Virus record (IMG/VR): IMGVR_UViG_3300035162_001786
Coordinates: 1-20,045 of that record
Length of the DNA stretch: 20,045 nucleotides
Reading direction: 5' to 3' (one strand)
Source: a virus
In this document: positions 7,114 to 15,134 of the stretch, one piece after another
Position numbering within the stretch: position 1 is the stretch's first letter
Layout of the letters: each line of letters opens with the position of its first letter
The notes under the pieces: generated by a model
Told to the model about the DNA's origin: nothing
Database searches by the model: none
What the model saw: only the letters and a program-made list of their open reading frames with translations
Position numbers and translations under genes: made by a program

Positions 7114-8378
7114 TATGTTCCATCCTTTAATGCGTTTTGTTGGGCAGTTGTTAATGAATTGTAATTAGCAGTGTTACCATTAACTCCGCCAGTTCCACCG
7201 TTTGCTTGATAGGCTTTATTATTTGCAATTCGTGCTGCGCTTTCTTTTGCGGCGTCTGTGTTATTAGCTGATTGTGCTATTGCTTTTAATCCTGCGACAG
7301 CCGCTGTTGCGAGCACTAAGTCCTTGGCACCGCCATTGCCGCCATTCTTTGGAAAGAATGTATTTGAAACACCGCTAACATCTATGCCAGCAGCAGCTCC
7401 AATCGCTCCTTTAAGTAGGCCAAATCCCTCGGATCGTATCCCTTCACTACTAAGATTTCGTACATTAGATATTAAGTTAGCTGCTGCTAGGCCTGCTTCT
7501 AATGGGCTATTAAAACTGCCGTCATTTGTAATAAAGTCATACAATCCAATACCAGCATTAAGTATTCCGCCAATTCCAAGTTGTCCGCCACCTAATAAAC
7601 TAGCAGGACTTGGAGTAGTATCGTAGTGTGATGGGTCACCAAATCCTTTAGGATTATCTACACCAACTGCTCCGCGATCATACCACACTGCTTCGTATGC
7701 CACAGTCATTGTGTTTTCCATAAATCCAGCGCCGTCTGCTGAATCAACACTGTCGTGGCCCCAATCTGTTATTGTAGGATTAACAAGGGTGTAAGTAGTA
7801 AATGTTTTACGAGTAAGTTGACTTATTTGTATCGACTTAAAAAAAGGTTCATTTTGACCATTGTCTAAACCATAAGCATACTTGTTTCTATCTTTACCTG
7901 CATATGTAGTATCACCAAAAGATGTTTTACTTATTTGTCTATTATATGCTTCTGGTCTTGATCCATAATTACCGTCTGCAAAATAGTAGCGATAGTATGC
8001 TTCCATTAATGCGCTAGTAATACCTAAGTTATCGTCATGAAAGGAAATATTAACAGGATTGTACGAAATACTAGTTTGTACGTTTTTAATTCTGTTATAT
8101 TTTTTCTTTGTGTCAACAGTTGCACTATATTTTGGCAAATCTGCTGCCTTAACTAATAGTCCAATTTCTCTGTTGTGTCGTTGTTTTAACTCCGGTAATA
8201 CGCTTGCTGGTTGATCATTTATTTCAAAAAATACATGAAAAAGAAACTTTGTCTTTGGTGCTAATCTAAAAGCATCAGTAACAAATGTTTTGCTTGCATG
8301 CCTAAAGTCGCCTAGGTTACCTTTTGGTCCTAGTGCGCCGGTTGCTAAATTATCTAAAAATCCTGTAAACTTTGCCAT
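7113..8378 (-). CDS. Virion structural protein, possibly tail-tube related, 421 aa
   Basis: Landmarks are GDFRHASKTFVTDAFRLAPK, LLVKAADLPKYSATVDTKKK, VNISFHDDNLGITSALMEAY and a typical TVAYEAVWYDRG. The N-terminal ~250 residues look like the beta-rich domain of marine-phage structural proteins distantly reminiscent of the tail-tube fold (a phrase such as LPKY..T.. then ISFHDD is also typical of tube-like proteins). The C-terminal ~170 residues are Gly/Ala/Asn-rich and low in complexity. The gene lies directly downstream of gp18-gp19 but behind a terminator, with its own late promoter at 8384-8390. ATAAATA-TTAGT-ATG leaves no room for a Shine-Dalgarno, so the mRNA is probably leaderless. The structural role is likely; the tube relationship is tentative. 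Confidence 0.8.
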   Translation of the reverse strand: MAKFTGFLDNLATGALGPKGNLGDFRHASKTFVTDAFRLAPKTKFLFHVFFEINDQPASVLPELKQRHNREIGLLVKAADLPKYSATVDTKKKYNRIKNVQTSISYNPVNISFHDDNLGITSALMEAYYRYYFADGNYGSRPEAYNRQISKTSFGDTTYAGKDRNKYAYGLDNGQNEPFFKSIQISQLTRKTFTTYTLVNPTITDWGHDSVDSADGAGFMENTMTVAYEAVWYDRGAVGVDNPKGFGDPSHYDTTPSPASLLGGGQLGIGGILNAGIGLYDFITNDGSFNSPLEAGLAAANLISNVRNLSSEGIRSEGFGLLKGAIGAAAGIDVSGVSNTFFPKNGGNGGAKDLVLATAAVAGLKAIAQSANNTDAAKESAARIANNKAYQANGGTGGVNGNTANYNSLTTAQQNALKDGT

Positions 8379-8383
8379 ACTAA

Positions 8384-8390
8384 TATTTAT
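8384..8390 (-). promoter_or_regulatory. Late promoter -10 element, leaderless type
   Basis: Minus-strand TAGATAAATATTAGTATG. Five bases separate ATAAATA from the ATG of the 421-aa gene, and the predicted +1 is the A of the ATG (8378). It restarts transcription just after the terminator at 8413-8444. Confidence 0.6.
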
Positions 8391-8412
8391 CTATTCTGTA
8401 ATGTGCGCACAT

Positions 8413-8444
8413 AAAAGAAAAGGGGATACTTAAAAAAGTACCCC
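8413..8444 (-). terminator. Rho-independent terminator after gp19
   Basis: On the minus strand, CCCC pairs across with GGGG and AAGTA with TACTT around a four-base loop (stem arms 8422-8431 and 8436-8444, with one bulged base at 8426). The stem is followed by TTTTCTTTT (8421 down to 8413). There is no U-tract on the plus side, so it works only for the gp18-gp19 transcript. It separates the very abundant tail proteins from the downstream genes. Confidence 0.75.
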
Positions 8445-8472
8445 CCAAGATTAGGAACTCTTGTTTTTGTTA

Positions 8473-9102
8473 TTAAGCGCCGCCGCCGGTAACAAGTGTA
8501 TTTGCAGTTCTGCCAATAGCAGTACCAATACCTGTACCTTGCGGAGATTGTATAGCATTATCGTATTGTATATTCAATGATATGCTCACTGGATCTGTTG
8601 AGTTAGAATATGCTAACTGATTATAGTTTGCACTCTCTACATAACAGCCATACAATTCGAAAGTTTCTAAGACGTTTGGTGTGTTAGCACCGTTGCCGCC
8701 GTCTAAGATCTCAATGCGTGTTGTAAATTTGTAGTCTTGTCCTGATGCTGCACTTGACTGCTCGTAGAAGTCAAACTGTTTCTGTAACTGTTCGCCTACA
8801 AGTTTTTGCACATTGTTATTTACATCTTCACGCAAGTTAAGCGTAATTGGATCCCAAGTATGTTTACCAGCTAGGTAAACTCTTGAGTTGTAAATGTCTA
8901 TTGTCATCTTTTCAAATGACACGTTTGGACGGGCTACATCAATAACTTGTTTTGTAAGTTCAGTAGTCGGTGTTGATACCCCAAAGTTTTCCAGTGACAC
9001 TCGAAAGCGATACTGTAGCTTTGGCATTAACAAGCCCTGGTTACTAGCGGAGTCTCCGCTAGCCAAAGGCACTGTAATTTTTGATAGTGTTGATATTGCC
9101 AT
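8473..9102 (-). CDS. gp19: Tail tube protein gp19
   Basis: A 209-aa protein of the T4 gp19 type (T4: 163 aa) that stacks as hexameric rings inside the sheath. Landmarks shared with marine T4-like gp19 are KITVPLASGDSASNQGLLMP, LQYRFRVSLENFGVSTP, TKQVIDVARPNVSFE, LAGKHTWDPITLNLRED and DYKFTTRIEILDGGNGA. It lies directly downstream of gp18, as expected for sheath and tube, and has its own late promoter (9126-9132) plus a ribosome site (AGGAGC, about eight bases before the ATG). The C-terminal ~25 residues are a Gly/Thr-rich extension. A terminator follows. High confidence. Confidence 0.95.
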   Translation of the reverse strand: MAISTLSKITVPLASGDSASNQGLLMPKLQYRFRVSLENFGVSTPTTELTKQVIDVARPNVSFEKMTIDIYNSRVYLAGKHTWDPITLNLREDVNNNVQKLVGEQLQKQFDFYEQSSAASGQDYKFTTRIEILDGGNGANTPNVLETFELYGCYVESANYNQLAYSNSTDPVSISLNIQYDNAIQSPQGTGIGTAIGRTANTLVTGGGA

Positions 9103-9125
9103 TTAATTTGCTCCTAATCTATAAG

Positions 9126-9132
9126 TATTTAT
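9126..9132 (-). promoter_or_regulatory. Late promoter -10 element upstream of gp19
   Basis: Minus-strand TGATAAATACTTATAG, in the short gap after the gp18 stop. Predicted +1 near 9120 gives an 18-base leader beginning AGATTAGGAGC, which contains the ribosome site of gp19. Confidence 0.6.
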
Positions 9133-9138
9133 CATTTT

Positions 9139-12100
9139 TTACAATCCTGCAATTTCGCCAGTATTCTTGAGTCTTAACGGAATGTAAATAAACTCAACTG
9201 CTTTAACAGGTTCGATAGCAATGTCTAAGTGTAGTTCGTTTCTATCAATTCTTGCTGGAGTGTTGTTTGATTCATCACATACAACTAGGAAGTCATATAG
9301 TGCTCGTTGTCCTACTAACTCAAGCATTAAACTTTCTGCTGCACCTTTGATCTCATCACGTGTGATTTTATCATTTGGTTCAAACAAATATGGTTTAGCA
9401 AGTGTGTTAAGCTGACTACGTAGATAGATAACAAGTCTTGCAACGTTAATTCTATCTAATGAACTAGCTGTTAGCTGTCTTGTTTTCTGTCCAAATGCAA
9501 CTAAGCCTGCACCTGTAATGAATGTAATTGGATTCACTGCATTTGCATACAATGTATCACGCTGACCTTCATTAAGTGATATTGACTTAAATTCGCCTTC
9601 GCTTGTAATAAACCCTGTTGAACTTGCGTTAGTAATTCCACCACGTCTTGTTCCTGCTGGAGCAAACCATGGATAACTAACTTGGTCACTTAGTGCCATA
9701 GTTCTCATCATCATGTGACTAGATGGAACAACAACATTATTACCAAAGTTATCACTTGTAAATCCACTTGGATAGTACACAGCTAGGTATGGATCTGTAG
9801 TTACAAGTCCGTTAGCGTTATCTTCAACTGCCTTGTTAACGTTAGTTGCCCAGTTGTTAATAGATGTTGCATCACTTGTTAAACGGAATGGACCATCACC
9901 TAACACAAACGCTGTTAAGCCTCTGTCATAGTTTAGTGATTTCATTTCGCCTATTAGCTCTGGATATCCAGGACAAGACATTAAGTTAAATAGTCTCGAC
10001 TCGTCATCTCTAATTTCTTGGTTACTATTAACCATTGCTTGCAATGCTTGTACAACAACTACACGTTGTGCTTTGCGTCCAAACGTTCCTGAACCATCGC
10101 TTTGGTTAGCTGACTCAGTAACCCAACGATCTGCAAAGTAGCCTGACATAGACTGTCCAAGACCTGTACCAAATCTAGTATTGTTTCCTGCTGTATTAAC
10201 GTAATTTTTAACATATTTTTTAACATTAAAGCCAGAACGTCTTAGATTCCATAGCAACATACCTTTTGGATATAGTGCTGGGTCTGGAGCATCAAAGTCT
10301 ATAAAGTCACTAACTAACAAATCAGCAATAGAAGCTGCTGTTGCACTTGACGCTCCTGAATCTGAATATCTTGCATCAGCAAATAATATACCTTCTTCTG
10401 ATGTTTGATCTCCGGAATCTACAAGGAACCATCTGTTAGCAATTGGTAAGTCTGTTCTATCTGCATTAAATTTGTAAATGGTTGCATAATTTTCTACGTT
10501 AGCTGTACTAACCCAAATGTCGCCAGTTACTAGTGCAGTTCCGTCGCTCTGTGTTAATGGAGTTGTTGCACTTACAAGTGGTCCTTCTGGATCTGGTGTT
10601 GCTGAACTGTCTGCATCGTAAAATGGACTTGCTACAGCACTTTGGCCTGTTGTTCCATCATACAATAGTCCAACCCACTGACTACCATTATGTACCAGTA
10701 AGTCAACTTCGTCAACAATACTATTGTACCATAGTGTATTGTTTGCTGTTGTAGCTTTTACTTCTGTTTCTTTTGCAGTATAAAAACCGTTTCCTAAATC
10801 GTTAACAGGTGACCAAAGCGATGCTTGGAGTTGTTTTGGATTAGTAGACGATGTTGTACCTGGAACATAAAGCAAGTTTGGTGTTCCTACAGTTGGACTT
10901 ACGTATGGTGTAAATCCAGCACCAGTAAGTGCTCCGCCTGTATCTACAAAACGTATTTCTCCACCCAATGCATGGCTTATAATAACTTTATTAGCTGCAT
11001 TAACTGTTGCTGTTACATTTTCTACGTTTGCATCGTTAATTGCTCCTGCCATCAATGATGCATCAGCTGCTGCGCTAGTATATGTTACTGTAACTGTTAC
11101 CGGAGTACTAAATGCAGCACTGCCGTTATCACTAGAACTAAGTGTAAAGCCTTTACTGCCCGAACCAATTGATCCTGCAATAATTTTACTACCTGTAATA
11201 CTTGTTGGTGCTATGCCTCTACGCTTTTGTAGTTTAATAGTAGCGAGTGGTTGTGTATCACCAGCAACGTTAGTTTCGGCATAAATTGCTCCAGTAAGTA
11301 GGTTTGCACCGCCTCCTGTTACATCTAATTCATATAATGCAGTTTGGTTATCACTAGCTAATGGAGCACTTATTGTCTCCCAAAGCTGTGTACCGTTGTT
11401 CCATTTTTTAACAATGAGACTTGCACCTAAGTTTGGAGTTGTAGTTTTAAGCCAAACTGAACCAGTTGGGCGTGTATACGTGTCTCCAGTTTTCCATTCA
11501 GGAATACTTGTGTGCTTGCCAATTTGTAGTGCTGGCGGATAGTAAGTGCCAACAGCTATGCCTAACTCACCGAGTCTATCTGCACTGCCGCCGATTAAGA
11601 TTGGGCCGCCTAATGAACTATCATCTGCGCCACTACTTGTGCCATCACTGTAAATTTCTAATTTAAGATCTACTGCCGCTGCTGTAATACCTGAAATACT
11701 TAAACCGTTAATAGTAGCTGCAACATCTGTTACTGTGTCTGAACTGTTAACTGTTACGCTTGTACCGTTAATTGTAATAGCTGTTGTTCCAGCAAACGAC
11801 GGATTAGAAGCAGTACCAGTAATTGTTGGCCAGCTCTTTGTCCACGCATCGCTGCCAACAAGTACCCAAGTACCTGCTCTGTTTCTATAAAAAATTCTAA
11901 TTAATGTTGTTGTTGCTACTACAGCATACTGGCCAATTTTACCTATGCTACTTACTGGAATTTCCCCTGAATATCCATTAGTGCTTAGTGATCCAGTATT
12001 TGTTAAATCCGAAGCGTCTGTAATTACTACTGGCTTTGAATTTTTAAATACTTGCCCTGAATTAATTACACTTGCTGAATTCCACTGTTGAACTCCCCAC

Positions 12101-12528
12101 AATGTATTTGCAGTATCTAGCCAATATGTTCCTTCAGTTGGATTTGCTGCAGGTGCTGTTGCACTGGGTTCTAATTCTGCTAGATCAACATCTGCTCGCA
12201 CAACCCATGCTCTGTTAGCAACACCTAAGTATGAATATGCAGCTTGTAAGCCGTATTCGTTAAGTTCGCCGCCGTGTATTGGATTGTTATTTGTATCTGT
12301 TTTGAATATCGGATCACCGAATGTATCTGCTAAATCTCTTTGTGAAGTTAGCAAGTACGGTGTTCCTGCATTAGCTGCCAATGTACCAGGTGCTGTACCT
12401 GTTCCAGCAGCATTAGTTTTATTTGCCGCAGATGCGACAAAAATCATTGGGGTTGTACCTGGTTCAGCGGGTGTGTAAAAACTTTCGTCTACTACGCTGA
12501 CCTGTACGCCTGGGGATACTAGTGCCAT
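9139..12528 (-). CDS. gp18: Tail sheath protein gp18, greatly enlarged
   Basis: The contractile sheath subunit, 1129 aa against 659 in T4. The start MALVSPGVQVSVVDESFY and the C-terminal third are typical: DRGLTAFVLGDGPFRL (sheath core), YPWFAPAGTRRGGI, FGQKTRQLTASSLDRINVAR, and the terminal EFIYIPLRLKNTGEIAGL. The extra length is a long central insertion (about residues 110-740) rich in Thr, Ser, Gly and Asn. It repeatedly uses a Trp-containing unit: GTYWLDTANTLWG (about 131), GSVWLKTTTPNLG (about 353), NNTLWYNSIVDEV (about 600) and GDIWVSTANV (about 668). Insertions in gp18 normally face outward on the tail, so these are probably surface decorations. Strong ribosome site AGGAGAATAAC before ATG; late promoter at 12564-12570. 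Identity is secure; the insertion role is inference. Confidence 0.95.
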   Translation of the reverse strand: MALVSPGVQVSVVDESFYTPAEPGTTPMIFVASAANKTNAAGTGTAPGTLAANAGTPYLLTSQRDLADTFGDPIFKTDTNNNPIHGGELNEYGLQAAYSYLGVANRAWVVRADVDLAELEPSATAPAANPTEGTYWLDTANTLWGVQQWNSASVINSGQVFKNSKPVVITDASDLTNTGSLSTNGYSGEIPVSSIGKIGQYAVVATTTLIRIFYRNRAGTWVLVGSDAWTKSWPTITGTASNPSFAGTTAITINGTSVTVNSSDTVTDVAATINGLSISGITAAAVDLKLEIYSDGTSSGADDSSLGGPILIGGSADRLGELGIAVGTYYPPALQIGKHTSIPEWKTGDTYTRPTGSVWLKTTTPNLGASLIVKKWNNGTQLWETISAPLASDNQTALYELDVTGGGANLLTGAIYAETNVAGDTQPLATIKLQKRRGIAPTSITGSKIIAGSIGSGSKGFTLSSSDNGSAAFSTPVTVTVTYTSAAADASLMAGAINDANVENVTATVNAANKVIISHALGGEIRFVDTGGALTGAGFTPYVSPTVGTPNLLYVPGTTSSTNPKQLQASLWSPVNDLGNGFYTAKETEVKATTANNTLWYNSIVDEVDLLVHNGSQWVGLLYDGTTGQSAVASPFYDADSSATPDPEGPLVSATTPLTQSDGTALVTGDIWVSTANVENYATIYKFNADRTDLPIANRWFLVDSGDQTSEEGILFADARYSDSGASSATAASIADLLVSDFIDFDAPDPALYPKGMLLWNLRRSGFNVKKYVKNYVNTAGNNTRFGTGLGQSMSGYFADRWVTESANQSDGSGTFGRKAQRVVVVQALQAMVNSNQEIRDDESRLFNLMSCPGYPELIGEMKSLNYDRGLTAFVLGDGPFRLTSDATSINNWATNVNKAVEDNANGLVTTDPYLAVYYPSGFTSDNFGNNVVVPSSHMMMRTMALSDQVSYPWFAPAGTRRGGITNASSTGFITSEGEFKSISLNEGQRDTLYANAVNPITFITGAGLVAFGQKTRQLTASSLDRINVARLVIYLRSQLNTLAKPYLFEPNDKITRDEIKGAAESLMLELVGQRALYDFLVVCDESNNTPARIDRNELHLDIAIEPVKAVEFIYIPLRLKNTGEIAGL

Positions 12529-12563
12529 GTTATTCTCCTATGTGGACATTACGTTGTTATTAT

Positions 12564-12570
12564 TATTTAT
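12564..12570 (-). promoter_or_regulatory. Late promoter -10 element upstream of gp18
   Basis: Minus-strand ATGATAAATAATAATAAC in the divergent 110-base gap between gp18 and the Zn-ribbon gene. Predicted +1 near 12558 gives a leader of about 30 bases, the longest of the eight, ending in AGGAG before the gp18 ATG. I saw no clear promoter for the plus-strand gene in this gap. Confidence 0.6.
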
Positions 12571-12638
12571 CATATATTTTTAAAACCCCACTGTAATTCA
12601 CCGGTCAAAAGGTACCATAAAGGTGAGGTAAATACAAT

Positions 12639-12974
12639 ATGAGACCTTTATGCAAGTGCAGGCAACATCCGTGTGCTATAAATTATAAAAAAGAAGGTAA
12701 AACCTTTTATAGAAGTGTGTGCGAACGGTGTTTGCGCAACGGGGTAAACTACGGTATTCCGCTGTGGCAACAAAGAGGATATGATAAAAAGGATTATTGC
12801 GAGAAGTGCGGGTATGCATCAAAGCACACTGAACAGTTTAATGTGTATCATATAGATGGAAGCCTACAAAATTGTAGGCCAAACAATTTAAAAACTATTT
12901 GTGCAAACTGTCAACGAGTGTTGCAAAAAGAAGGATTTAAATGGAAGCAAGGTGACCTTTTACCCGACTTCTAA
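12639..12974 (+). CDS. Cys-rich HNH-like zinc protein, 111 aa
   Basis: The protein has Cys5/Cys7/Cys12 and a CERC pair (28-31), then CEKC (54-57) and CANC (88-91) flanking YHIDGSLQNC and NNLKT, the layout of an HNH (beta-beta-alpha metal) fold with a structural zinc. The usual catalytic pair before the IDG is present only as Tyr70-His71, and the His that often follows the last CxxC is Gln92, so the nuclease activity may be altered or lost. I recall close relatives in cyanophages annotated as hypothetical or zinc proteins. The start (ATG 12639) follows GTGAGG. It lies between gp18 (divergent) and gp1, whose 3' end overlaps it by 38 bases on the opposite strand. Function unassigned. Confidence 0.8.
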   Translation: MRPLCKCRQHPCAINYKKEGKTFYRSVCERCLRNGVNYGIPLWQQRGYDKKDYCEKCGYASKHTEQFNVYHIDGSLQNCRPNNLKTICANCQRVLQKEGFKWKQGDLLPDF

Positions 12975-13530
12975 GTTCTAACAACGATCCGCTATTATCT
13001 AATACGTTGTCAAAAGCAATGTTAGCCCACGCCCATTCTGATTTATGTACATCAGTTGGTTCTACTTGTAAATCAACATACATTCTAAACCAAACAGGAT
13101 CAGGTCCTCTACGTATGCGCCAAACGTCTCCACCGATACTTTTAAGCATCTTAGCTTCGTTTTCAAAACGTACATCAGGAATAACATAATTTTTATTTGG
13201 ATTTTGTTGAATTTCTTGCTTAACAAGACTTACCCATATGCCGTCGTAGAATCCATTTCGCATACAATCAGTACCAAACTCTTGTAGCACTAATCTTGGA
13301 GTAATAGTGCGGCCTGTTTCGTTTGACCAAAAAGTGTCTTCTTGTTCACGCCAGGCTCTACTTTTTTCTGTATTTCCTTCTAGCATAACTCTGTCCCAAC
13401 CAAACACAGCCGACACACCGTCTTTTAACTTATCTGCAAATGAAAGTTTTTTAAAGTTGTTTTCTTGTACTAGAATGTCTGCTACAGTGTCTTTGCCACT
13501 ACCAATTAAACCACAAATGCCAATTATCAT
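12937..13530 (-). CDS. gp1: Deoxynucleoside monophosphate kinase gp1
   Basis: Phosphorylates dNMPs to dNDPs for phage DNA synthesis in the cytoplasm. I place the start at ATG 13528-13530 (197 aa), preceded by AAGGAATAAAGTT; an 18-residue longer reading to 13584 would run through the promoter and lacks a ribosome site. The P-loop GLIGSGKDT begins at residue 7. Other landmarks are KLSFADKLKDGVSAVFGWDR, TPRLVLQEFGTD, YVIPDVRFENEA and EWAWANIAFDNVLDNSGSL, matching marine-phage dNMP kinases (T4 gp1 is 241 aa). It is driven by a consensus sigma70 promoter (13556-13584) rather than a late one, fitting an early nucleotide-metabolism role. Its 3' end overlaps the convergent zinc protein gene by 38 bases. 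Confidence 0.88.
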   Translation of the reverse strand: MIIGICGLIGSGKDTVADILVQENNFKKLSFADKLKDGVSAVFGWDRVMLEGNTEKSRAWREQEDTFWSNETGRTITPRLVLQEFGTDCMRNGFYDGIWVSLVKQEIQQNPNKNYVIPDVRFENEAKMLKSIGGDVWRIRRGPDPVWFRMYVDLQVEPTDVHKSEWAWANIAFDNVLDNSGSLLELRSRVKGHLASI

Positions 13531-13555
13531 AACTTTATTCCTTAAATATAAAGCT

Positions 13556-13584
13556 ATTATATACGAAAAATAGACAAATGTCAA
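13556..13584 (-). promoter_or_regulatory. Consensus sigma70 promoter for gp1
   Basis: On the minus strand TTGACA (13584-13579) is followed after exactly 17 bases by TATAAT (13561-13556). Both hexamers are perfect E. coli-type consensus. It points to gp1, whose ATG begins 26 bases past the -10. It covers the first ATG (13578) of the halogenase frame on the other strand, so the divergent genes share this regulatory region. Confidence 0.85.
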
Positions 13585-13595
13585 GAGATTTAACT

Positions 13596-15134
13596 ATGAA
13601 AAAAGACAAAATTACAATAGTAGGCGGAGGAACAGCGGGATGGTTAGCAGCACTTGTAATTTCTCGAAGGAACCCTTTATATGACGTTACTGTAGTATCG
13701 TCAGAAAAGATAGGTGTAATAGGTGTAGGAGAAAGCACCACTGGATTTTTTACTAATGTAGTTTGTAACGAATTTTTTAACTTAGATTGTGATATTAATG
13801 AATTTATATCCGAAACTGGTGCTACTTTAAAATATTCTATAAAACACAAAGGGTGGACTAAAGATAAAAATCAGCACTACCACGGTCCTATTGATGGTTG
13901 GGGATTTTCGGAAAATACTGAAGATATTTTTTTAAAATACGCACTAGCATATGAAACTGACCAAGATGAGTTATTATCAATTTCTCAAATGGGGTCGTAT
14001 ATATCAACAGGTAAGAGTAATTTTAATAATGGGCATTTTACAGATGTTTCACACGCCATGCATATTGATGCACATTTAGCAGGACAATATTTTAGAAAAA
14101 AATGCTTACAAAAAGATAATGTAGTGCATTTTGATACCGAGGTTATAAATGTAAACTTAGACGAAAAGGGCTATATTTCTAGTATAGATTGTGCAGATGG
14201 AAAAAATATTAAATCAGATATTTTTATAGATTGCACAGGTTTTAAGAGATTACTGCTTAACAAATTAGGTGCAAAATGGCATAGTTACAAAGAAAATTTA
14301 CCAGTTAAAGCTGCAATACCGTTTCATCTACCGTATAACCAAAACGAAATGCCAGAACCTTATACTACTGCAACAGCACTATCTGCAGGATGGATGTGGC
14401 AAATACCATTAATGGATCGAAAAGGATGCGGATATGCATTTGACACAGATTTTATTACTCCAGATCAAGCGTATTCAGAAATTGAATCTAAATTAGGTAC
14501 AAAGGTAGATGCTTCTCCGTTAATAAAATTTGATTCAGGAAGACAAGAAGAGTCATGGATTAAAAATTGTATTGCTATAGGGTTGTCTAGTGCCTTTTTG
14601 GAGCCATTAGAAGCAACTAGTATACACACTACACTTTGTCAGATAAAATCCCTATCTGACGAATTTATACTTTCCAATGCAAAAGATACTTTAAATACCG
14701 GATCTATAGAATTATATAATAAACGTACAAGACTTCTGTTTGATGATACAAGAGACTTTCTTGTTATGCATTACATGGGGGGCAGAAATGATACTGAATT
14801 TTGGAAATATATTTCATCAGGAAATACACAAACTGAGTATGTTAAAAATTTAATCGAAATGTCGAAATATAAAGTTCCAGGACCAAATGACTTTCCTTCT
14901 TATTTTGGAGCTGCAGGATGGGGACTATATAGTCATGTAATGAAAGGCTTAGGTTTACTTGATCCTGCAATGTGTAGGAAAAATATAGAATCAGATTTTT
15001 TACAAATACCTTTTACAAAAACTTTAGTAGATCACGACTATCGACCATTGAAGGAATTTATTGCTACAAGAAGTGAAAACTCTCTTAGCTATAATAGTTT
15101 TATACAATATTTTAGAGATAAAAGAAAAAATTAA
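13596..15134 (+). CDS. Flavin-dependent halogenase (tryptophan-halogenase family, viral type)
   Basis: This enzyme would use FADH2 and O2 to make HOX and halogenate a substrate; the family includes the marine viral iodinase VirX1 from cyanophage Syn10. From the ATG at 13596 (512 aa): the FAD-binding GGGTAGW begins at residue 10; GVGESTTGF follows; the catalytic lysine fits TLKYSIKHKGW (Lys79, the same number as PrnA Lys79); the family signature WxWxIP is WMWQIP (266-271); and PLEATS holds Glu339, equivalent to PrnA Glu346. All key halogenation residues are present, so the gene looks intact. An alternative start at 13578 is worse because it lies in the gp1 promoter; AAGAG at 13583-13587 precedes 13596. 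No late promoter is seen. Substrate and halide cannot be told from sequence; free tryptophan should not be assumed. Confidence 0.92.
   Translation: MKKDKITIVGGGTAGWLAALVISRRNPLYDVTVVSSEKIGVIGVGESTTGFFTNVVCNEFFNLDCDINEFISETGATLKYSIKHKGWTKDKNQHYHGPIDGWGFSENTEDIFLKYALAYETDQDELLSISQMGSYISTGKSNFNNGHFTDVSHAMHIDAHLAGQYFRKKCLQKDNVVHFDTEVINVNLDEKGYISSIDCADGKNIKSDIFIDCTGFKRLLLNKLGAKWHSYKENLPVKAAIPFHLPYNQNEMPEPYTTATALSAGWMWQIPLMDRKGCGYAFDTDFITPDQAYSEIESKLGTKVDASPLIKFDSGRQEESWIKNCIAIGLSSAFLEPLEATSIHTTLCQIKSLSDEFILSNAKDTLNTGSIELYNKRTRLLFDDTRDFLVMHYMGGRNDTEFWKYISSGNTQTEYVKNLIEMSKYKVPGPNDFPSYFGAAGWGLYSHVMKGLGLLDPAMCRKNIESDFLQIPFTKTLVDHDYRPLKEFIATRSENSLSYNSFIQYFRDKRKN

Noticed and set aside
12529-12638. Possible sigma70 promoter for the zinc protein gene.
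   Set aside because: TTGTTA, TATATT and TACCAT-like hexamers occur, but none with acceptable spacing and match.
13531-13584. An 18-residue longer gp1 starting at 13584.
   Set aside because: It would be encoded by the promoter itself, lacks a ribosome site, and the P-loop needs only the few residues given by the 13530 start.
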